A DNA stretch of 64,000 nt. Origin: Serratia quinivorans (GTDB taxonomy: Bacteria; Pseudomonadota; Gammaproteobacteria; Enterobacterales; Enterobacteriaceae). Below, piece after piece: positions 8,872-17,473 of this stretch. The stretch lies in assembly GCA_900457075.1 (NCBI GenBank), contig UGYN01000002.1, positions 3,100,001-3,164,000 on the forward strand. The letters are read 5' to 3'. Within the stretch, counting starts at the first letter, position 1. Each line of letters begins with the position of its first letter. The position numbers were made by a program, and so were the translations under genes. A model generated the notes under the pieces. That model saw nothing but the letters and a program-made list of their open reading frames with translations, was not told the origin of the DNA and made no database searches.

Positions 8872-10357
8872 ATGAATAACACGATGGATAAACGCACTTT
8901 CCGAGGCCGGCGTAGCATGCTGTCTCTGTTGGTTGTCAGCAGTCTGATGCTGGTCGGCATGAACGCGCACGCTGACGACAATGATGATAACGGTACCTTG
9001 TTTGGCATTTCGTTGCCCCAGGTGAATGACAGCAATATCGGTTACGGGAAGAGCGCCAGCGGCGCGGTCTCGGACAAGCTGTTTTATTCCCTGGGCGGTG
9101 GCTCGGTGATCTCACAGCCGGCGACACGCGGCAACATGCAACGCCTGGGCATGAACCTGGGCTGGAGCTCGGATTTGATGTGCGGCAACTTCGACCTGAA
9201 AACGACGATCGGTAATCAGCTTAATGGTGTCACCGACGGCTTCAAGAACCTGATGGGCAGTGTTATCCAGGGCGCTACCGGCGCGGTGGCCAGCCTGCCG
9301 GCGATGGCTATCCAGCGTGCTAACCCGGGGTTGTACGAAATGCTGACTAACGGAGTGCTGCAGGGTGGCGTCGCGTTCGACAAGGCGCAGTTGAACTGTC
9401 AGAACCTCTCCAAGCGGATGATGGATATGGCGGACTCCGGCGGTTGGAGCCAGGCCGCCGCGATGGAGGAAGCGAAAAGCCTGATCAATAACGGGGGATG
9501 CCGATGCGGTGCGGTCGATGAATGCCACGGAGAAAGTAACCGGGCAATCCGGCCAGACCTGGATCGGCGGTCAAAAGCGGGGTGGCGCTGGCCAGCCGGC
9601 CATCAAGCCAACGCACGACCTGGCGGCCGCCGGCTACAACATGATGAATGCGTTGCCGGTCACCAGTACCTCTAGTGTATCCGGCAGCAGCTGTACCGGC
9701 GGTGCCTGTGCCAAATATGCCAGCAGCGAAGAAGCGGCCGCTGCAGTGGTGAAGGTGTTGGGGGGATTCCTCGCTGCGTACCTGTAAGGATGCGGCGCAA
9801 TGTACCAGTGGTGAAGGCAGTGAGCAACCAGGCAGTACCGTGGCCGGCACCGGCTTTGCGCCGATGCTGGAAGAGGCGACAAAAGCAAATAACGAGCAGT
9901 TGGCCAAACTGGTCAACGGGGCAGAGAAACCCACTTCGGCCAACCTGGCCAAGCTCAAAACGGGAGCCTGGCGGTGACCGCCGGGGTTATCAAGGCGCTG
10001 CAGCGTGACCCTGATAATGCTGCCCTGGTAGGCCGTCTGGCCAGCGAACTGGCAATGGCGGATACCATTGAAACCGCCTTTATTATGCGTCGCATGATCA
10101 CTACCGGGATGTCCGAGCCCAATGCCTCCGCACAGAAAGTGGCGATGGAAGAGGGCGATCGTCGCATCGAGGCGCTGGATCGCGAGATCACTGCGCTGAA
10201 GAATGAAATGGAAATGAAACGCGAAATTTCCCGTAACGCGGTACTGACCATTATCGATCGCGAGAACAACCGCGCGGAAACCAACCCGCAGCGTCAGTCG
10301 GTTGACAGCCCGGACACCAAGTTTAACCAGTTGGCCGTACCGGAAAGTGACCAGTAA
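8872..10357 (+). pseudogene. ICE protein, TIGR03755 family (PFL_4711-like, TraH-type), three frameshifts
   Basis: Four frame segments read as one exported protein of about 490 residues. The signal peptide lies in MLSLLVVSSLMLVGMNAHA (start 8872). The first segment runs to about 9495, where the run of five Gs in AACGGGGGATGCC needs one G fewer. The second runs to about 9765, where TTGGGGGGATTCC needs one G fewer. The third runs to about 9963, where ACGGGAGCC needs one G more. The last segment (9974-10357) is helical (RRIEALDREITALKNEMEMK). The rejoined protein has the Cys pairs (CNG/MCGNF, SCTGGACAKY) and length expected of the family, which is thought to act in the periplasm in pilus or mating-pair assembly. 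Three independent shifts in one gene, all in G runs, point either to sequencing error or to a dead transfer system. Confidence 0.75.
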
Positions 10358-10374
10358 CCGTGGGGGATGCGTTA

Positions 10375-10746
10375 ATGACTGGAACAGAGAAACAAGGCTT
10401 GTCGCCCCGCAGGGGCGGCCGGTCCGGTCACCGGGCAAAGCGAGTCCTGCAGATGCTGGGCATGATCGTGGTTGCCATGGTGATAGCGCTCGGGATGGCC
10501 CATTGGGGCGTCAATCATCCAGGACAAAGTGCTGCGCTGCGTGACTGGGTGCACAGCACCCGTTATGGCTGGCTGAGCTGGCGCCTGGTCCTTTACGCCG
10601 TGCTTGCCTGGGGTGGCTGGAAAATCTGGCATGCGCCGGGCTGCAAACCTGAATACCGGCAGCCCCTCAAGCGCATGGCCATCGCCTGCGTGGTATTTGC
10701 CCTGGCATGTGAATACAGTCTCTTTGGCGGAGGGCTGACGTTATGA
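10375..10746 (+). CDS. ICE-associated membrane protein of unknown function
   Basis: A 123-residue protein with an N-terminal basic segment and three predicted membrane helices: MLGMIVVAMVIALGMAHWG, LSWRLVLYAVLAWGGW and MAIACVVFALACEYSLF. The ATG at 10375 is preceded by GGGGGATGCG, a good ribosome site, so the GTG at 10360 is unlikely to be the start. It overlaps the next gene by four bases. The position between the TIGR03755 gene and the TraG-N-like gene is typical of the small membrane proteins in these ICE modules. No enzyme motif is present. Confidence 0.65.
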   Translation: MTGTEKQGLSPRRGGRSGHRAKRVLQMLGMIVVAMVIALGMAHWGVNHPGQSAALRDWVHSTRYGWLSWRLVLYAVLAWGGWKIWHAPGCKPEYRQPLKRMAIACVVFALACEYSLFGGGLTL

Positions 10747-12269
10747 TGACCAACAGCTATCTGGAGTATTTCCTGACGCTGCTCGGCTGGCTGATTAACA
10801 ACGGCCTGTGGGAGCTGCTGGTCAGTACGGGGCTGTTTGTGCTGCCATTGCTGTTCAAGGTGGCGGCCATCTGGCTGAAGGTCCGGGAGGAAGGTGAGGA
10901 TGAGGGCAATAAAGGGATGTTGTCCCTGCCACGCATCGAGAACCTGCTTTATGGTGCGTTCTTCGTGATGCTTGCCTGCTGCCTGCCGTTGATGAATGTC
11001 AGCCTGGATACCATCAAATATGACAGCAGCCGGGCGGCAACATGCGGTACCTGGACACCAAAAAAGCCGGATGAAACCGGATACGCCAACATCATGTCGA
11101 GCATGAACGGCCAGACGGCGAAGGTGCCGGTGTGGTGGTTGGTGGTGCATAAGCTCTCAAAAGGCATCACGTCGGCGGCCGTGGCTACCATCCCGTGCCG
11201 GCCGGATCTGCGGCAGGTCCGCTTTGAGGTCCAGCACTGCCGGGTCAACAACCCGGCGCTGGCGAAGGAGCTGCAGGACTTCACCAACGACTGTTACGCG
11301 TTGGCACTGTATACCTGGCAGAACCGCGACCAGGGGCAGACGACGGACAAGGCCACGCTGCGTGATATCGAGTGGCTGGGGTCGAAAACCTTCCTGAACG
11401 GCGGGTACTACAACAACCTGCAGTCGAAAACGCCGCGCGTCAGCTTCCCGTGGAATGAGGCGCGGGACAGTGGCCGGCCAAACACTGGACGGGGTGGGTA
11501 CCCGACCTGCAGCGAGTGGTGGTCAGCCGGCGAGACGGGCCTGGAGGCCAGGGTAGTGAAGCAGGTCGACCCGGGCGTGATGCTGCGAATGTCCGCCGCG
11601 TTGAAGATGATGGGGCAACCGGACGCCGACTATAAAGACGCGGTGGTGCGTCGCTTGGTGAGTCCAGACAATCTGACGGTCTCCCAGGGCGGACGGGCGT
11701 ATGCCGGCTATGGCGGCAACGCTGACTTTACCTTGGACAACTCGGTTAACCGTATTGCCTCTATGGGCGGGACCGCACTGGGGAGCCTGGCGGCGTATCC
11801 GGCATTTGATGCGATGCGCCAGGCGCTGCCGATGGTGCAGGCGGTGCTGTTGATGGCGGTGTATATCATGGTGCCACTCATCCTGGCTTTTGCAGCCTAC
11901 GAGTACAAGACGGTGATCACCGTGACGTTTGTGGTGTTTGCGCTGAACTTCCTGACGTTCTGGTGGGAGCTGGCGCGGTGGCTGGACAGCTGGCTGCTTG
12001 AGGCGCTATATGGCTCGGATACGCATAGCCGCTGGAATGTGGCCGGGTTCCAGAACAGTACGGATGACTTAATCATGAACCTGGTGATGGGGTGTATGTT
12101 CCTGGTACTGCCAGCTGTGTGGGTTGGAGCACTTTCTTGGGCTGGTGTTCGGACTGGCGGAGTGATCGAAGGGGCTATGACTAATGGCACTAAACAAGCA
12201 CAGAATAGTGGGGGTAAGGCGGTTGATGCTTTGAGTAGCGCTGCGTTATCAGGAGCTAAAAAGGGTTGA
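10743..12269 (+). CDS. ICE TraG N-terminal-domain-like inner-membrane protein
   Basis: A 508-residue polytopic membrane protein of the mating-pair-formation module. The first helices are WLINNGLWELLVSTGLFVLP and YGAFFVMLACCLPLM. A large periplasmic part with several cysteines follows (CGTWTPKKP, IPCRPDLRQ, HCRVNN, YPTCSEWW), and the C-terminal half has at least three more helices (PMVQAVLLMAVYIMVPLILA, VITVTFVVFALNFLTFWW, NLVMGCMFLVLPAVWVGALS). In F-like systems TraG-N proteins act in mating-pair stabilisation and pilus assembly; that role is assumed here. It ends in a Ser/Gly-rich tail just before a bidirectional terminator and is the last plus-strand ICE gene of the run. It appears intact. 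Confidence 0.78.
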   Translation: MMTNSYLEYFLTLLGWLINNGLWELLVSTGLFVLPLLFKVAAIWLKVREEGEDEGNKGMLSLPRIENLLYGAFFVMLACCLPLMNVSLDTIKYDSSRAATCGTWTPKKPDETGYANIMSSMNGQTAKVPVWWLVVHKLSKGITSAAVATIPCRPDLRQVRFEVQHCRVNNPALAKELQDFTNDCYALALYTWQNRDQGQTTDKATLRDIEWLGSKTFLNGGYYNNLQSKTPRVSFPWNEARDSGRPNTGRGGYPTCSEWWSAGETGLEARVVKQVDPGVMLRMSAALKMMGQPDADYKDAVVRRLVSPDNLTVSQGGRAYAGYGGNADFTLDNSVNRIASMGGTALGSLAAYPAFDAMRQALPMVQAVLLMAVYIMVPLILAFAAYEYKTVITVTFVVFALNFLTFWWELARWLDSWLLEALYGSDTHSRWNVAGFQNSTDDLIMNLVMGCMFLVLPAVWVGALSWAGVRTGGVIEGAMTNGTKQAQNSGGKAVDALSSAALSGAKKG

Positions 12270-12274
12270 AAATT

Positions 12275-12306
12275 AATAAATAGCAGGCGAAAACCTGCTA
12301 TTTATT
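12275..12306. terminator. bidirectional intrinsic terminator between convergent ICE genes
   Basis: Perfect 13-bp inverted repeat AATAAATAGCAGG / CCTGCTATTTATT with a 6-base CGAAAA loop (arms 12275-12287 and 12294-12306). T/A tracts on both sides fit termination of the TraG-like gene and of the converging DUF3742 gene, whose stop at 12298 lies inside the right arm. Confidence 0.85.
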
Positions 12307-12681
12307 ATCTATGCGGGTTCCTCCGACATAATTACCAAATCCTTCAGCACCATTCTGGTAGCCATCGTCATCAACACTTTCATTTGTTGAACTATCGGAC
12401 ATTTGCATGTTGCTGAAATCAGTATTCTGCAGGATAAAAGCTATCGCCCATATGAACAGTAAACAACCAGCGATGACCGCACCACCTAGCAAGATAATGG
12501 TGAGTGAACCCAGTAATGCGACAATGACAGGCACATGACCTACCCATAAAGGGAGACTTTTTTTATTGGCCCAAGCGGTACAACGACGATCCCAGTGTAA
12601 AACGCTATCTTTGAACTTCTTCCAGAGATGAGCTGTTCGAGCTCCTCGTTCGTAAGCCTGTTGTTGCCTCATCTGACTCAT
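12298..12681 (-). CDS. DUF3742 family ICE membrane protein
   Basis: A 127-residue protein starting MSQMRQQQAYERGARTAHLW, with a basic, aromatic N-terminal region and two adjacent membrane helices (LWVGHVPVIVALLGSLTI and LGGAVIAGCLLFIWAIAF). Its acidic C-terminal tail ends in GFGNYVGGTRIDNK. The layout and the position next to and convergent with the TraG-like gene match DUF3742 proteins, which close the transfer module of PFGI-1-like ICEs. Function unknown. In such ICEs a relaxase gene commonly follows; none is present here and the T6SS begins instead, which marks an element boundary or rearrangement between 12.7 and 13.4 kb. Confidence 0.75.
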   Translation of the reverse strand: MSQMRQQQAYERGARTAHLWKKFKDSVLHWDRRCTAWANKKSLPLWVGHVPVIVALLGSLTIILLGGAVIAGCLLFIWAIAFILQNTDFSNMQMSDSSTNESVDDDGYQNGAEGFGNYVGGTRIDNK

Positions 12682-13387
12682 ATCCCCTCCTCAAAGCGAA
12701 ACAACGAGAGATTAATTCTACTGCGATTGTAGTCTGAATAACAATCAATGACTATTTGGTCTGTGATGTGGTTGAGCTATTAGAGACGAGGGATTGACTC
12801 AATGCTTTGGGATGATCGTTATCATGATAAAGCATGGGACACTGTTGCGGGATATCCTGAATAAATGATGAGTTTTGAAATAGTTCCTGGATGAGGGTTA
12901 TCTTTCACTTACTCAGTCATGCGTTGCTTCTCATTATGGGGAAAAACTAAAAATCAGATTGTTCCAGGAATTGGTTGTGTTTTGCACGATTTTAAACCTT
13001 AAGTTAAATTGAACATTTGTCACACACCCTTACTCCATAAGGGTTGCAGGGGATTTTGTCGGAAAGTTCTTATAAATCAATTTGATGATCTTTTTTTGTT
13101 AAATTTTAAAAATCGTATTTTTTTGTTACATAATTGTATTTCCAATGGCCGGGTTAACGTTTTTACACTCCACCCATAGGTATTTATCCGAAATTTTTCA
13201 GTTTCAGATAAATGCTCAAAACACGAGTCATGCTCGCTGGTGAATGGAATGTACCTGTTTTTGACGTCGGTTTTGTTTGCGTCTTCGGGTGACGTTGAGT
13301 GGGGATATAACCTTGTCAGGGTTAGCCTTCTTAGTAATTTCTCAGTGGCATTGACCATTTCTATTATTCCATAGAACAGGGACAGCC
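12682..13387. promoter_or_regulatory. AT-rich junction between ICE genes and T6SS, upstream of tssB
   Basis: About 700 bases with a sharp fall in GC. I see no convincing gene. A 93-codon minus-strand frame (13077-13358) has low-complexity basic composition and is not supported. This region must hold the promoter of the long T6SS operon. A/T tracts at 13085-13140 (TTTTTTTGTTAAATTTTAA) look like a site for H-NS-type silencing, which is an inference. The tssB ribosome site is AGGGACAGCC just before 13388. Confidence 0.4.
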
Positions 13388-13885
13388 ATGTCTAATTCCT
13401 ATCAGTCCGAGATCCCCAAGGCCCGCGTTAATATCCAGTTAAGCCTGCATACGGGAGGCGCGCAGAAAAAAGTCGAATTGCCACTCAAACTGATGGTGGT
13501 GGGGGATTACAGCAACGGTGCTGAGCAACGCCCGGTGTCGGAGCGTGAGACTGTCAGCATCAATAAAAACAACTTCGACAACGTGTTATCCGCATTCTCT
13601 CCTTCAGTAAACCTTTCCGTTAAAAATACTCTGGCCGGCGACGGCAGCGAAGAAAACGTCAGCCTTTCCTTCAATGAAATGAAAGACTTCGAGCCTGAAC
13701 AGGTGGCCCGTCAGATACCTCAGCTCAAGGCTATGCTCGCCATGCGCAATCTGCTGCGCGACCTGAAGGCTAACCTGCTGGACAACGCGACCTTCCGCAA
13801 AGAGCTGGAAAAAATCCTGCTTGACCCGGCGCTAAGCGCTGAATTGCGCAGTGAGCTGTCTGCCCTGGCACCGAAACAGCCATAA
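13388..13885 (+). CDS. tssB: T6SS sheath small subunit TssB (VipA)
   Basis: A 165-residue TssB. It pairs with TssC to build the contractile cytoplasmic sheath around the Hcp tube. The N-terminus (IPKARVNIQLSLHTGG) and the following KKVELPLKLMVVGDYSNG are the conserved start of the family, and NLSVKNTL and LKAMLAMRNLLRDLKANLLD match its later beta-strand and helix. The length is normal. It is the first gene of the cluster, preceded by AGGGA, followed by tssC after 37 bases. No sign of damage. Confidence 0.95.
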   Translation: MSNSYQSEIPKARVNIQLSLHTGGAQKKVELPLKLMVVGDYSNGAEQRPVSERETVSINKNNFDNVLSAFSPSVNLSVKNTLAGDGSEENVSLSFNEMKDFEPEQVARQIPQLKAMLAMRNLLRDLKANLLDNATFRKELEKILLDPALSAELRSELSALAPKQP

Positions 13886-13922
13886 CGGTCGTGATGCTTA
13901 ACGGATTAATTGAGGAATGCTG

Positions 13923-15464
13923 ATGTCTGTAAAAAATGAAAATGCTGTCGCGGGTGAGAGTGCCGTACTGGAATGCCCACAAGCCGGTGGTGTGTATGCT
14001 TCCCTGTTTGAAAAAATCAATCTGAGTCCGGTCTCTGAGCTGAGTTCACTGGATATCTGGCAGGATAGCCAGGCGATGTCCGATGCCACGGCTGACGAGC
14101 GGCTGACCGCCGGCATGCAGGTCTTTCTGGAGTGTTTGACTAAATCGGGTTCAAAAGTCGAGAAGTTGGACAAGACCCTGATTGACCACCATATCGCAGA
14201 ACTGGATTACCAAATTAGCCGCCAGCTGGATGCAGTCATGCACCATGAGGCATTTCAGAAAACAGAAAGCACCTGGCGTGGGCTGAAGTCTTTAGTCGAC
14301 AAAACCGACTTCCGTCAGAACGTCAAAATTGAGTTACTGGATCTGTCGAAAGACGATTTGCGTCAGGATTTTGAAGACGCGCCGGAGATTATTCAAAGCG
14401 GATTATACCAGCACACGTATACCGCAGAGTACGATAGCCCGGGTGGAGAGCCGCTTGCCGCGCTGATTTCTGCGTATGAATTTGATGCGTCAGAGCAGGA
14501 CGTGGCTCTGTTGCGTAATATATCAAAAGTGTCCGCCGCTGCCCACATGCCGTTTATTGGCTCAGCTGGGCCGAAGTTCTTTTTAAAAGACAACATGGAG
14601 CAGGTCGCGGCCATCAAAGATATTGGCAACTATTTTGACCGCGCTGAGTACATCAAATGGAAATCCTTCCGCGAAACCGATGACAGCCGCTATATCGGTC
14701 TGGTGATGCCGCGTGTGCTGGGTCGTTTGCCGTATGGCCCGGACACCGTACCGGTGCGCAGCTTCAACTATGTCGAAGAAGTGAAAGGCCCGGAACACGA
14801 CAAATACCTGTGGACGAACGCCTCGTTTGCCTTCGCTGCCAACATGGTGAAAAGCTTCATTAACAACGGCTGGTGCGTGCAAATTCGCGGCCCGCAGGCC
14901 GGTGGTGCAGTGAAAGACCTGCCGATCCACCTGTATGACCTCGGCACCGGCAATCAGGTGAAAATCCCGTCCGAGGTGATGATCCCCGAGACCCGCGAGT
15001 TTGAGTTCGCGAATCTGGGTTTTATTCCTCTAAGTTATTATAAAAACAGAGATTATGCGTGCTTTTTCTCTGCTAACTCCGCCCAGAAACCGGCACTGTA
15101 CGACACCGTGGATGCGACTGCCAACAGCCGCATCAATTCGCGCTTGCCGTACATCTTCCTATTGTCGCGCATCGCGCACTACCTCAAGCTTATTCAGCGT
15201 GAAAATATCGGTACAACCAAGGACCGCCGTCTGCTGGAGCTGGAGCTGAACACCTGGGTTCGTAGTCTGGTGACTGAAATGACCGATCCGGGCGACGACC
15301 TGCAGGCGTCACACCCGCTGCGTGATGCCAAAGTGACCGTAGAAGACATTGAGGATAACCCGGGCTTCTTCCGCGTGAAACTCTATGCTGTGCCGCACTT
15401 CCAGGTGGAAGGCATGGACGTCAACCTGTCATTGGTTTCTCAGATGCCGAAAGCCAAATCGTAA
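13923..15464 (+). CDS. tssC: T6SS sheath large subunit TssC (VipB)
   Basis: A 513-residue EvpB/VipB-type sheath protein. The ATG at 13923 is chosen because TGAGG (13911-13915) sits 7 bases upstream; the ATG at 13917 is too close. Family landmarks are visible: ESTWRGLKSLVDKTDF, SAYEFDASEQDVALLRNISK, PFIGSAGPKFF, ESRYIGL-like DSRYIGLVMPRVLGRLPYGP, and a C-terminal NPGFFRVKLYAVPHFQVEGM. It forms the outer part of the sheath and exposes the ClpV-binding TssB helix after contraction. Intact and of normal length. Confidence 0.96.
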   Translation: MSVKNENAVAGESAVLECPQAGGVYASLFEKINLSPVSELSSLDIWQDSQAMSDATADERLTAGMQVFLECLTKSGSKVEKLDKTLIDHHIAELDYQISRQLDAVMHHEAFQKTESTWRGLKSLVDKTDFRQNVKIELLDLSKDDLRQDFEDAPEIIQSGLYQHTYTAEYDSPGGEPLAALISAYEFDASEQDVALLRNISKVSAAAHMPFIGSAGPKFFLKDNMEQVAAIKDIGNYFDRAEYIKWKSFRETDDSRYIGLVMPRVLGRLPYGPDTVPVRSFNYVEEVKGPEHDKYLWTNASFAFAANMVKSFINNGWCVQIRGPQAGGAVKDLPIHLYDLGTGNQVKIPSEVMIPETREFEFANLGFIPLSYYKNRDYACFFSANSAQKPALYDTVDATANSRINSRLPYIFLLSRIAHYLKLIQRENIGTTKDRRLLELELNTWVRSLVTEMTDPGDDLQASHPLRDAKVTVEDIEDNPGFFRVKLYAVPHFQVEGMDVNLSLVSQMPKAKS

Positions 15465-15482
15465 GGCGAGGGGAAATCAGGG

Positions 15483-16820
15483 ATGAAAATTTATCGCCCA
15501 CTTTGGGAGGACGGGGCCGCATTGTCCCCGCAACAGTTTCAGCAGCAGGCCCGCTGGAGTGCACACATTGCTGACACGGTGGCCCGGATGGGGATTTCTC
15601 ATCCCTGGGGCGTGCTGGCCGCGGAGTTTGATGATGCGGCCCTCGCGCTGTCCCGACTGAATACGACCCGACTGGTGCTGCGGTTTCAGGATGGCACGAT
15701 TGTGGATACGGATCTGGCGGACACGCTTCCGCCAGTCTGTGACCTGTCTTCTGCGGCCGGAAGTGATGCCGTTGAGGTCGTCGCCGCACTGCCGCTGTTG
15801 AGTGCCAGTGGCGGCAATCTGGATAACGGGCAGGACAGTGAACGTCCCCGCCGCTGGAAAGCCGAGCGGGTGGTGGTTCAGGAGCTCGCCGGGCATGAAA
15901 GTGGGGAGCTGGCTATTCTGCGTAATGCTATCACGCTGCGCTTATCCAGCCAGGAAAATACGGCATACCTGACCTGTCCGGTGGCCCGTCTGGTGCGAAA
16001 TGCCCAGGGGCAGTGGAGTCGTGACCCGTCATTTGTCCCGCCAATGCTTTCGCTTTCCGCCAGTCCGTTATTGGTCACTGAGCTGGGTGACCTCCTGGTG
16101 CGTCTGCAGGCCCGTCGTCGTCGCCTGATGGCCATGCGCCGTGAGAGCAATGAACGTATGGCCGACTTCGCAGTGGCCGACGTGTCGCTGTTCTGGCTGC
16201 TCAATGCCCTGAACAGTGCCGAACCGGTCCTGATGGAGTTATTACAGACCCCGTCCCGCCATCCGGAACTGTTGTACCGGGAATTGACCCGCCTGGCCGG
16301 CAGCCTGCTGACGTTCTCGCTGGAGCAGGATGCCGGTGATATTCCGGCGTATCAGCACGATGCCCCTGAACAGGTGTTTCCGCCGTTACTGACCCTGCTG
16401 GACAAACTCCTTGAAGCGAGCCTGCCATCACGGGTGGTGAGCATCCACCTTGACCATCAGGATCAGATCTGGAAAGGCTCCCTGCATGATGCGCGACTGC
16501 GCGAAGGGGCCGATTTCTACCTGTCCGTGCGCGCATCTATGCCCAACCACGAGCTGCAGATCAGGTTCCCGCTGCTGTGTAAGGCCGGTAGTTTCGACGA
16601 TGTCTCCGATGTGGTGAACGTGGCGCTGAGTGGCATGGTGATCAAACCGCTCAGTCATGTGCCGGCAGCTATCCCGTTGCGTCTGGAAAACCAGTACTTC
16701 TCACTGGATCTGTCGACGGAAGCCGCCCGGGCGATGCTGGAGGCGGGGAGCTGTACTTTCTACACCCCGGGCTCACTCGGTGATGTGAAACTTGAACTCT
16801 TTGCGGTGCTGCGTACATGA
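15483..16820 (+). CDS. tssK: T6SS baseplate protein TssK (ImpJ/VasE)
   Basis: A 445-residue TssK, the trimeric adaptor that links the baseplate wedge (TssEFG) to the membrane complex (TssJLM). The N-terminal segment RPLWEDGAALSPQQFQQQARW is a variant of the family start (W-x-EG-x-x-L-x-PQHFQ). The C-terminal shell-binding domain includes PNHELQIRFPLLCKAGSFDD and PLRLENQYFSLDLS. It has a strong ribosome site (GAGGGGAAATCAGGG) and overlaps tssL by four bases (ATGA), implying coupled translation. Confidence 0.93.
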   Translation: MKIYRPLWEDGAALSPQQFQQQARWSAHIADTVARMGISHPWGVLAAEFDDAALALSRLNTTRLVLRFQDGTIVDTDLADTLPPVCDLSSAAGSDAVEVVAALPLLSASGGNLDNGQDSERPRRWKAERVVVQELAGHESGELAILRNAITLRLSSQENTAYLTCPVARLVRNAQGQWSRDPSFVPPMLSLSASPLLVTELGDLLVRLQARRRRLMAMRRESNERMADFAVADVSLFWLLNALNSAEPVLMELLQTPSRHPELLYRELTRLAGSLLTFSLEQDAGDIPAYQHDAPEQVFPPLLTLLDKLLEASLPSRVVSIHLDHQDQIWKGSLHDARLREGADFYLSVRASMPNHELQIRFPLLCKAGSFDDVSDVVNVALSGMVIKPLSHVPAAIPLRLENQYFSLDLSTEAARAMLEAGSCTFYTPGSLGDVKLELFAVLRT

Positions 16821-17470
16821 CCCAATCTGATATCAGCGAGATTGAACGTATTTTCTATCCCGGCTGGCTGATGGTCAGCCAGCTTCGTGGTGGTCAGGAA
16901 GTCCGGGAAGGGGAAAAACTTTACCGCCGGGCCTGTTGCCTGGTGCAGGATGCCCGTACTGCGCTGACCGACGCGGGATACAGCGATATCAACCGTGACC
17001 ACATGGTGTACGCCCTGTGCGCCCTGCTTGATGAGAGCGTGCTTAACCGCGGGACGACCGATGACGGGTATCTGGTCTGGCATCGGGACCCGCTGCAGGC
17101 ACATTTCTTTGGCACGTTGAATGCCGGGGAAGAACTCTGGGAGTGTATCCGTAACCTGCTGAAAGAAACCGAACCGGACACTGCGGTGCTGACCTGTCTA
17201 TATCGCACTCTGCAACTGGGGTTTGTAGGTCAGTATCGAGCCCGGGATGACGAACGTCGGGAAGATGTGGTCCGCAAGCTCGGCGAGCGGGTGCCGGCAT
17301 TTTCGTTGGCGCAGGATGCACCGATTGTGGCCAGAGTGTCCCGCCTGCGTGGCGGTCGTCGCGGCTACTGGTTCTCCTGGGTTATCGGTTCTGCGGTTCT
17401 GGCCGCACTCTGGTTTTTCCTCTCGTCTTCGCTCACCGATCTGGTGAGCCAGATTGTCAGGCCGGGATAA
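16817..17470 (+). CDS. tssL: T6SS inner-membrane protein TssL (DotU/IcmH)
   Basis: A 217-residue DotU-type protein with one C-terminal membrane anchor (YWFSWVIGSAVLAALWFFLS). The cytoplasmic helical domain carries the usual DHMVYALCALLDESVLN and LEVQ-type contact helices (YRTLQLGFVGQYRARDDERR). It binds TssM and TssK in the membrane complex. No peptidoglycan-binding domain is fused here; that function is supplied by the next gene, an OmpA-domain protein. It starts inside the last codon of tssK. Intact. Confidence 0.93.
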   Translation: MTQSDISEIERIFYPGWLMVSQLRGGQEVREGEKLYRRACCLVQDARTALTDAGYSDINRDHMVYALCALLDESVLNRGTTDDGYLVWHRDPLQAHFFGTLNAGEELWECIRNLLKETEPDTAVLTCLYRTLQLGFVGQYRARDDERREDVVRKLGERVPAFSLAQDAPIVARVSRLRGGRRGYWFSWVIGSAVLAALWFFLSSSLTDLVSQIVRPG

Positions 17471-17473
17471 GTG

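Noticed and set aside
13077..13358. 93-codon minus-strand frame upstream of tssB
   Set aside because: Basic, low-complexity composition in an AT-rich region, weak ribosome site and no recognisable family; more likely chance.
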